Of a stretch of 26,993 nt of DNA, positions 21,624 to 26,993 are shown in pieces. Under the pieces are notes generated by a model. That model was not told the origin of the DNA. It worked only from the letters and a program-made list of their open reading frames with translations, and searched no databases. Numbering within the stretch: position 1 is the stretch's first letter; every line of letters starts with the position of its first letter. The DNA is from an uncultured Veillonella sp. (GTDB lineage: Bacteria; Bacillota; Negativicutes; Veillonellales; Veillonellaceae): NCBI GenBank assembly GCA_900550175.1, contig URQX01000009.1:1-26993 (forward strand). Direction: 5' to 3'. A program made the position numbers and the translations under genes.

Positions 21624-22199
21624 TTAATCTACATTGCTGAAATAACGTTCGCGTACACCACGAAGTTCAATACCAATAAAGATACATGTAAGGCCCCCAA
21701 AGAGACCTACACCACCAAGTGCAACTAAAGTTACCAATGATAATGCAGGAAATGCCGTTACATTCTCAAACGGTTGCCATGAGCTTCCGAGTAAATATAA
21801 GATAGCAGGTGTAATAATAAATAGTAAAACCCCTACAATATATGACAAACCACTTCCAATAGATAACAATGTTTTGGATGCTTTTTTAGCCATACCTGGT
21901 AATTGTGGTAATAAACGTTCTTTATAATCATCAAAGCGTGCATAAATTTCTTGCATATTAACAGATTTACTTTCAGCACCATCTTGTCCTAATGTATCTG
22001 TAATAATACCTGCATCTACATAGGATGTATAGATTTCTTCTGGAGTTCCCAAAGATTTAATGATTTCACTATCTGTAAGACCTTTTTCATAGCCTACAGC
22101 AAAATGTTCCTCATAAACCTCTATAATACTCTCTACATCAGCAACGCGCGCCTTTTTGAATATATTGCGCAGTGCTTCTAAAAAGCTATTTTTGTCCAT
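21624..22199 (-). CDS. HAAS/DUF1700 membrane protein
   Basis: 191 aa. Residues 1-75 form the HAAS signalling domain (SFLEALRNIFKKARVADVESI, YEEHFAVGYEKGLTDSEIIKSLGTPEEI). A linker follows, then two membrane segments (about 120-143 and 150-178). HAAS domains are usually paired with PadR regulators, and here the PadR gene lies immediately upstream and overlaps it by 14 nt. Such proteins are thought to sense or relay membrane signals to the PadR partner, though the mechanism is poorly known. Confidence 0.88.
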   Translation of the reverse strand: MDKNSFLEALRNIFKKARVADVESIIEVYEEHFAVGYEKGLTDSEIIKSLGTPEEIYTSYVDAGIITDTLGQDGAESKSVNMQEIYARFDDYKERLLPQLPGMAKKASKTLLSIGSGLSYIVGVLLFIITPAILYLLGSSWQPFENVTAFPALSLVTLVALGGVGLFGGLTCIFIGIELRGVRERYFSNVD

Positions 22200-22515
22200 T
22201 ATAGTCGACTCCTCTCAACAGAATATTGATGACGCCAGAAAATTCATCCCATTCTTGGCGCATCTTATTGTATGCTTCACGACCATCAGTCGTGATATGA
22301 TAATATTTTCGAGATGGTCCTGTAGAGGATTCCTTCAAATATGTTTCAACATACTTTTCTTTCTTTAATCTATTAAATAATGGATATATAGTTCCTTCCG
22401 AAATTTCAATATACTCCGAAATAGTGCTTACGATTTCATATCCATAGCGATCACTTTGTGTTAATAATGCTAGCACAAGCATATCCATAACACCTTTTTT
22501 TAATTGAACTTGCAT
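22186..22515 (-). CDS. PadR-family transcriptional regulator
   Basis: 109 aa winged-helix regulator of the short PadR type. KKGVMDMLVLALLTQSDRYG, YEIVSTISEYIEISEGTIYP and LFNRLKKEKYVE form the DNA-binding domain, followed by RKYYHITTDGREAY (wing) and a C-terminal dimerisation helix. The ATG at 22515 is strongly supported by GGGAGGA 4 nt upstream. The open frame extends to 22620 but that part carries the promoter. It heads the HAAS / Met-His protein unit and probably represses it until a signal arrives. Confidence 0.92.
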   Translation of the reverse strand: MQVQLKKGVMDMLVLALLTQSDRYGYEIVSTISEYIEISEGTIYPLFNRLKKEKYVETYLKESSTGPSRKYYHITTDGREAYNKMRQEWDEFSGVINILLRGVDYNGQK

Positions 22516-22575
22516 AGTTCCTCCCTTTAGGCTGTGCCTACCTGCCAATGTGAAAGCTCTCTTACGGTCACTATC

Positions 22576-22630
22576 ATGTACTGACAAATACATAATAACA
22601 CAAGGTACCTCGTAATGCAAGGTACCTTGT
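22576..22630 (-). promoter_or_regulatory. Promoter and operators of the PadR unit
   Basis: Minus-strand promoter TTGCAT (22620-22615), 17 nt, TATTAT (22597-22592). Overlapping the -10 is ATGTA-N8-TACAT (22576-22593), like the ATGT/ACAT boxes bound by PadR proteins. Around the -35 is a perfect 11-bp inverted repeat (22600-22610 and 22620-22630) containing two GGTACC words. Autoregulation is likely. Confidence 0.55.
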
Positions 22631-22784
22631 TAAAAATATATTTTACATAGCCAAAGCTTTGAATTCTATCGCTAATAAACATAGGTAAAGTCTAGGTTTA
22701 TATAGATAAAAATATTTTCAAAATTTATGCTAATTTCAAGTTATTTATATCGAAATATATCTCAATTATCATCGTATATCAAAA

Positions 22785-22812
22785 AATCCTCATCCAAAGG
22801 ATGAGGATTTTT
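22785..22812. terminator. htrA terminator
   Basis: AATCCTCATCC (22785-22795) and GGATGAGGATT (22799-22809) with an AAA loop. It is flanked by A6 and T4, so it can act in both directions, and lies about 45 nt beyond the leftward htrA stop. Confidence 0.85.
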
Positions 22813-22854
22813 ATTCAGGATAAAGAGACTTCACTTATCTAAAATAATCTGAAT

Positions 22855-23949
22855 TTAATTTGAGGATGCTTGGCCTAATTTAAGCTTTGTACTCTTCATT
22901 TTACCATTGTGAGTATAAGATACCAAAACTGTATCACCAGGGCTCTTAGCGTCAATTTGCTCTTTTAATTCTAACAATGTACTAATATTCTTGCCATCAA
23001 TTTGAGCAATTGTATCGCCTTCTACTAAACCAGCTTGTGCAGCAGGACCATTCGAATCAAGTTGGACTATAAGAAGACCTTCACCTTCATAGCTTACATT
23101 GTTACGTGCTGCTGTTTGACGATCTACAGCCCATACACCAATATAAGGACGTACAACCTTACCATTCTTAATAATAGAATCTACAACAGTCATAGCGGAG
23201 TTAATAGGAATGGCAAAGCCCATACCTTCAACGCCTTCTTTAGAGATCTTAGAACTATTGATACCGATTAATTCACCATCTGCATTGATGAGAGCACCAC
23301 CAGAGTTACCTGGATTAATAGCTGCATCTGTTTGAATCAATGGGAAGCGTTGCCCTTGATCATCAATAGTACGTGCTAAGGCACTGATTACACCAGATGT
23401 AACAGAGCCTTTAAACTCTAGACCTAAAGGATTACCAATGGCGATAGCCGGTTCCCCTACTTGCAAGGAATCAGAGTCACCAATTTTTATAGGTTGAATA
23501 TCCTTTGGTGGATCGATTTTAACAACAGCTAAGTCTGTTTGGGCATCTGTACCGATAACTGTACCTGTGACAGTAGATCCATTGGACAAGGAAACTGTAA
23601 CCTCTCCATTTTTAGCACCAGCTACAACGTGATTATTTGTTACGATATGTCCATCATTATCAATCAATACACCAGAGCCTACACCTTCTCCAGCATAGAT
23701 GGTACGGTTAAAAATATCCTTTTGGAAAACTTGAGTGGTAATTCCCACTACAGCTGGGCCAGATTCTTTCGCCGCTTGAACTACGTATGTATTACGTGTA
23801 TCTGTAATAGGTTTAGTTTGTTTAGTTTGCTCCTTCACAGTTGTTTGATGTGTAACAGGATTACCAAAGAAATAGTATCCACCACCTACACCAATACCAA
23901 GAGCTAGCACACAGGCAATAATTGATCTTTTATATTTTGAAAAATTCAT
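22855..23949 (-). CDS. htrA: HtrA/DegP-type serine protease, membrane-anchored
   Basis: Envelope quality-control protease and chaperone. A short cytoplasmic N-terminus, one membrane segment (residues 10-28), a linker, a trypsin-like domain (about 55-245) with catalytic H107 (TNNHVV), D139 (TDLAV) and S216 (GNSGGA), and a single PDZ domain (about 265-360). 364 aa fits the DegS/Gram-positive HtrA layout. The ATG at 23949 is chosen because GGAG lies 6 nt upstream; a second ATG at 23955 would touch that site. The response regulator gene lies upstream on the same strand behind a terminator. Confidence 0.95.
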   Translation of the reverse strand: MNFSKYKRSIIACVLALGIGVGGGYYFFGNPVTHQTTVKEQTKQTKPITDTRNTYVVQAAKESGPAVVGITTQVFQKDIFNRTIYAGEGVGSGVLIDNDGHIVTNNHVVAGAKNGEVTVSLSNGSTVTGTVIGTDAQTDLAVVKIDPPKDIQPIKIGDSDSLQVGEPAIAIGNPLGLEFKGSVTSGVISALARTIDDQGQRFPLIQTDAAINPGNSGGALINADGELIGINSSKISKEGVEGMGFAIPINSAMTVVDSIIKNGKVVRPYIGVWAVDRQTAARNNVSYEGEGLLIVQLDSNGPAAQAGLVEGDTIAQIDGKNISTLLELKEQIDAKSPGDTVLVSYTHNGKMKSTKLKLGQASSN

Positions 23950-24500
23950 GCGCATCTCCTCATATCATTTCTTAATGATTTAATAAAAATCAATTTTATA
24001 AAATCGATTTTTGATGAACCTATTATAGTACGCAACACTTTACAATGCAAGATAACAATTTATTACATCTATTATAAAAATATAATTTCTATAAATAATA
24101 TGTTTCCAATAGTTTTTAAAGAACAATTCAATTGGAGAGACATGATATAAAAAGCTCTCTATCAAAGCTATCATAAAAACATAAAGGGCATTCACTAGCC
24201 GTCGCTAGGAATGCCCTTTATGCATATAGTTTGAGAGTGTAAGGACTGTTGAGAGAGAGTATATGTGATCTAGATAAGTTGAGAGAGAACTTATTAAGAG
24301 AGAGAAGTTTAGTTGTTTCTTATCTAGAATCAAAAGTCAGCCTTACTTAGATAAGTATACATGGAATATCTAAACTATCAAAGGAAGTATATAAACAATT
24401 TTTAAATCTTTGATTATATCTATATAATAACTTCCTATAAACTCATATTTTATCAACAGCCACCAAAAACGTGAGCGTAATATGAAAATGATTTCAGTTA
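23950..24500. other. Intergenic region between the response regulator gene and htrA, 551 nt
   Basis: No convincing gene. It contains a strong hairpin (24183-24219), two GTTGAGAGAGA direct repeats (24248-24258 and 24278-24288, 30 bp apart) and two competing inverted repeats (24269-24328). AT-rich sequence before htrA (about 23960-24170) presumably holds its promoter. Confidence 0.5.
24183..24219 (-). terminator. Terminator after the two-component operon
   Basis: AAAGGGCATTC (24183-24193) and GAATGCCCTTT (24209-24219) form an 11-bp stem with CTAGC/GCTAG continuing inside. The T-tract on the minus strand is imperfect. Confidence 0.65.
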
Positions 24501-25190
24501 TCAAACAAATTTATAACCAACGCCCCATACAGTAATAATGTGCTTACTATCGGATGGATTATCTTCAATTTCTTCACGTAAACGGTTGATATGTACAGCT
24601 ACTGTTGCATAATCACCATAGGAATCTAACCCCCAAACGCGAGAGTATAATTCTTCTTTACTGAATACGATATCACGATTACGCATTAAGAATTCTAATA
24701 ACTGGAATTCTTTCTTTTTAAGGTGAACTTCTTTTTCGTTTACCCAAACTTTCATCATCTTAGGATCAAGACGGATTTCTCCGGATTGAATAGCATTGGT
24801 TTCCATGGCATCACGCTCTGTTAAACGCTTATATTGTGCTAACATAGCTTTGATTTTTGCAATCAATACAGATGGCGAGAATGGTTTTTCAATGTAGTCA
24901 TCAGCGCCTACACCTAAACCACGGATTTTATCAATATCATCAAGTCGAGCTGTTACCATAACAATTGGCACACGAACTTTGTCACGAATTTGTCGACAAA
25001 CTTCAAAGCCATCCATTTCTGGTAACATAACATCGAGGATAATAAGATCTACAGGAGTATTTAATGCAGCTTCAATACCATCTGTACCATTAGTCATAAT
25101 GGTTACATCATAACCTGCTACCATTAAATAATCACGCTCAATATTGGCAATATCCAAATCGTCTTCAATAATTAAGATATGTTCACTCAT
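24501..25190 (-). CDS. OmpR/PhoB-family response regulator
   Basis: 229 aa. The receiver domain (1-120) has acidic pair E9-D10-D11, phosphoacceptor D53 (LIILDVMLPEMDG), T/A switch region VMVTA and K102 (EKPFSP). The C-terminal winged helix (about 130-228) has the OmpR-type KKEFQLLEFLMRN, VWGLDSYGDYATVAVHINRLR recognition region and VWGVGYKF ending. The start overlaps the kinase stop (ATGA), so the pair is translationally coupled. Targets are unknown; htrA is a candidate. Confidence 0.96.
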   Translation of the reverse strand: MSEHILIIEDDLDIANIERDYLMVAGYDVTIMTNGTDGIEAALNTPVDLIILDVMLPEMDGFEVCRQIRDKVRVPIVMVTARLDDIDKIRGLGVGADDYIEKPFSPSVLIAKIKAMLAQYKRLTERDAMETNAIQSGEIRLDPKMMKVWVNEKEVHLKKKEFQLLEFLMRNRDIVFSKEELYSRVWGLDSYGDYATVAVHINRLREEIEDNPSDSKHIITVWGVGYKFV

Positions 25191-26527
25191 GACTCTTCTC
25201 CTTGCTTAGGAAATTCTAATATAATACGTAGACCATGTGGCCTTACATTTTCAATCACAACTCGGCCTTCAAAGATTTCCATAATTCGACGAATAATCGA
25301 CAATCCCAGACCACTACCTTCTTGTGGGTTTGTACGAGACGAATCTACACGGTAGAATGGACGCATTAAACGTTCTAGCGATTCTGGTGGTACCCCCGGT
25401 CCATCATCACTGATAACACAATATACAAAATCATCATCACTAGTTACATCAATTACACAATGACCAATATCAGCCATTTTGTACTTAGCACTATTATTCA
25501 ATACATTTTGTAAAACACGTTGTAGCAATTGCGGATTTGCATTAATAAAAGCATTTTCCGCAGCTATACGGAACTTAATGTCTAGACCTCTTGTTTGATA
25601 AGGAGCCAAATGATCCTCTACAAAATCACGTACATATTGACCGAGTTCAATTCGTTCAGATGGGCGAGATTCTTTCTTATAGTTCAATGTGGTAATAAGG
25701 AATAACTCCTCTAACATCGAATCTAAATCATTAGCCCGTTTCAAAATGATTCCCATGTAGCGTTTTTGTTGCTCTTCTGTTGGTGCAATACCATCACGAA
25801 CACCTTCTGCATACGCTTTAATCGCAGTTAACGGTGTCCGTATATCATGTGATATCCCTGCTAATAATTCTTTTTGTTGCTCCTGTTCCATTTCAATCTG
25901 ACGATTCGCCATTTCTAAGGATTTCGTCATATTCTTAACATGAATCATAATAAAGCGTGTAACAAATCGGTTAATAGCAAAAAATGTAACAATAAACAGC
26001 AATATAGCAACTATGATTATGTAGAAGGATACAGATTCCATTAAACTATCACTACCATGTGTAGCACGCTTAATAGCAATATGATATACATAAGCATGTC
26101 GCCCATCGTATTTCCGCATTTCATAGACAAAAGTATTGTTGGATTGATATACAATCCCTTGTAACTCTGGATTTACATCAATAAGACCAACAATAGCAGA
26201 AGCACTATAGATTTGAGGATTACCATAACTGTACACCATATTACCTTGATCTAGTACCTCTACATATACTTCCTTAGGATCAAGTAGGCTATAGCTAGGT
26301 TTTACTAAGCTATCTATTAAGTTGTTTTCTAAACCATAAAAGGTAATTGTTTCAGTGATTCGACTGACACTTTTAAATTGTTGTTCCTGCTCAATACGCA
26401 AATAGTAACCGGCATTAGCCAATATGCGCAAACCTGTAAAGTATAGCAAAAATAAGATAATTGCTATCAAAATAGGCACTACAAAGAGCACAACATTGGA
26501 TATCCAAATCCGTATTTGTAAATTCAC
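25187..26527 (-). CDS. Sensor histidine kinase
   Basis: 446 aa. Two membrane helices (about 11-30 and 166-186) bracket an extracytoplasmic sensor domain (about 32-165) with no recognised ligand fold. A HAMP-like linker (about 188-215) follows, then the dimerisation/phosphoacceptor domain with H227 (GISHDIRTPLTAIKAYAEG) and the ATPase domain with N box (NVLNNSAKY), G1 (DDGPGVPPE), F box and G2 (GSGLGLSII). The start is GTG, with GAGGT about 6 nt upstream. Its partner regulator follows with a 4-nt overlap. Its layout is CssS/BaeS-like, a group often answering envelope stress. Confidence 0.95.
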   Translation of the reverse strand: MNLQIRIWISNVVLFVVPILIAIILFLLYFTGLRILANAGYYLRIEQEQQFKSVSRITETITFYGLENNLIDSLVKPSYSLLDPKEVYVEVLDQGNMVYSYGNPQIYSASAIVGLIDVNPELQGIVYQSNNTFVYEMRKYDGRHAYVYHIAIKRATHGSDSLMESVSFYIIIVAILLFIVTFFAINRFVTRFIMIHVKNMTKSLEMANRQIEMEQEQQKELLAGISHDIRTPLTAIKAYAEGVRDGIAPTEEQQKRYMGIILKRANDLDSMLEELFLITTLNYKKESRPSERIELGQYVRDFVEDHLAPYQTRGLDIKFRIAAENAFINANPQLLQRVLQNVLNNSAKYKMADIGHCVIDVTSDDDFVYCVISDDGPGVPPESLERLMRPFYRVDSSRTNPQEGSGLGLSIIRRIMEIFEGRVVIENVRPHGLRIILEFPKQGEES

Positions 26528-26952
26528 AGGGTTACCTCAATATCATAAATCTTAGATACTTCTTATAGTTTACGCTATTTTTAATACTTAAAGCAAGTAT
26601 ATTAATCAAAAAAATAATGTATCATTCATTTTTTATTCATCATCAGTTTATAATTAATAGTTGATATATGAGTACGGCAATCCTTATTCTATCTAGTATT
26701 TTATAACTTTTAATACAAATTACACGCATCCGGGCGAATTACAAAAATACGCTACAAGTATTTTTTTGGACATAAAATACAAATATTTATATCCCCCCTT
26801 ACAATAATCTCTATATTTTTTATAAACTCTCTAAATATAAAAATATCATATCCAAAAAAACGCGTTTACATCATCTACGTTTTCAACCTTATGATTACTA
26901 TGTAAGCACAAAAAAAGAGGATCCCTGAGGAATCCTCTTTTTAATATTTGGA
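26528..26952. other. AT-rich intergenic region, 425 nt
   Basis: Presumably holds the promoter of the leftward kinase operon (26528-26660 is very AT-rich). No gene or clear operator is seen apart from the terminator at its right end. Confidence 0.5.
26914..26942. terminator. Terminator of the partial gene at the window end
   Basis: AAAGAGGAT (26914-26922) and ATCCTCTTT (26932-26940) with A- and T-runs. It lies just beyond the stop of the leftward gene entering from the right. Confidence 0.85.
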
Positions 26953-26993
26953 TTAACGACGATTTGCATCGAAGAAGTTAATAGCAACTTCTG
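26953..26993 (-). CDS. C-terminal end of an unidentified gene (partial)
   Basis: Twelve full codons and a TAA stop are visible, ending EVAINFFDANRR. The terminator just downstream supports this being a real gene end. Too short to identify. Confidence 0.55.
   Translation of the reverse strand, partial: EVAINFFDANRR

Overview
The window is AT-rich bacterial chromosome. The protein sequences look like a Negativicutes bacterium, most likely Veillonella. That is an inference from remembered family resemblance, not from a search. It has two parts: an integrated mobile island of about 8.3 kb (about 48-8343), and about 18.5 kb of ordinary chromosome.

Island. It sits in the 3' end of a class II tRNA, probably tRNA-Ser, whose last 55 nt open the window. 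Near-identical repeats (48-179 and 8344-8475) flank it. At the right end a tyrosine integrase and an HTH repressor are read rightward. Everything else is read leftward from a divergent, operator-rich promoter: a Cro-like XRE protein, small proteins including a likely excisionase-type HTH protein, a primase-polymerase, a D5/SF3 helicase, a candidate origin, three small unknown genes and a last unknown gene. No capsid, tail, portal, terminase or lysis gene is visible. The order int - repressor | regulator - small genes - primase - helicase - accessory genes matches Gram-positive phage satellites (PICI/SaPI type) or a stripped prophage remnant. Two short words, TTGTGAG and TGATGCGG, are scattered through the island on both strands far more often than in the flanking chromosome. 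I cannot explain them.

Chromosome just right of the island. A 31-residue hydrophobic peptide gene lies between terminators facing opposite ways, with a possible antisense promoter, and looks like a type I toxin-antitoxin locus. Next come an Fsr-type MFS exporter; a convergent ridA-cysteine desulfidase operon; a tandem pair of related secreted proteins of unknown role; menA, whose ribosome binding site is separated from its start by a hairpin; and an orphan MetQ lipoprotein.

Nucleotide metabolism. A leftward cluster reads DEDDh exonuclease - deoC - pyrimidine nucleoside phosphorylase - cdd and would break down DNA and salvage pyrimidines. Divergent from it is pyrF-pyrE, the last two steps of UMP synthesis.

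Envelope and signalling. A leftward cluster encodes a PadR regulator, a HAAS/DUF1700 membrane protein and two secreted Met/His/Gln-rich repeat proteins. Beyond it are an HtrA protease and a histidine kinase-response regulator pair. The window ends in the last codons of a leftward gene.
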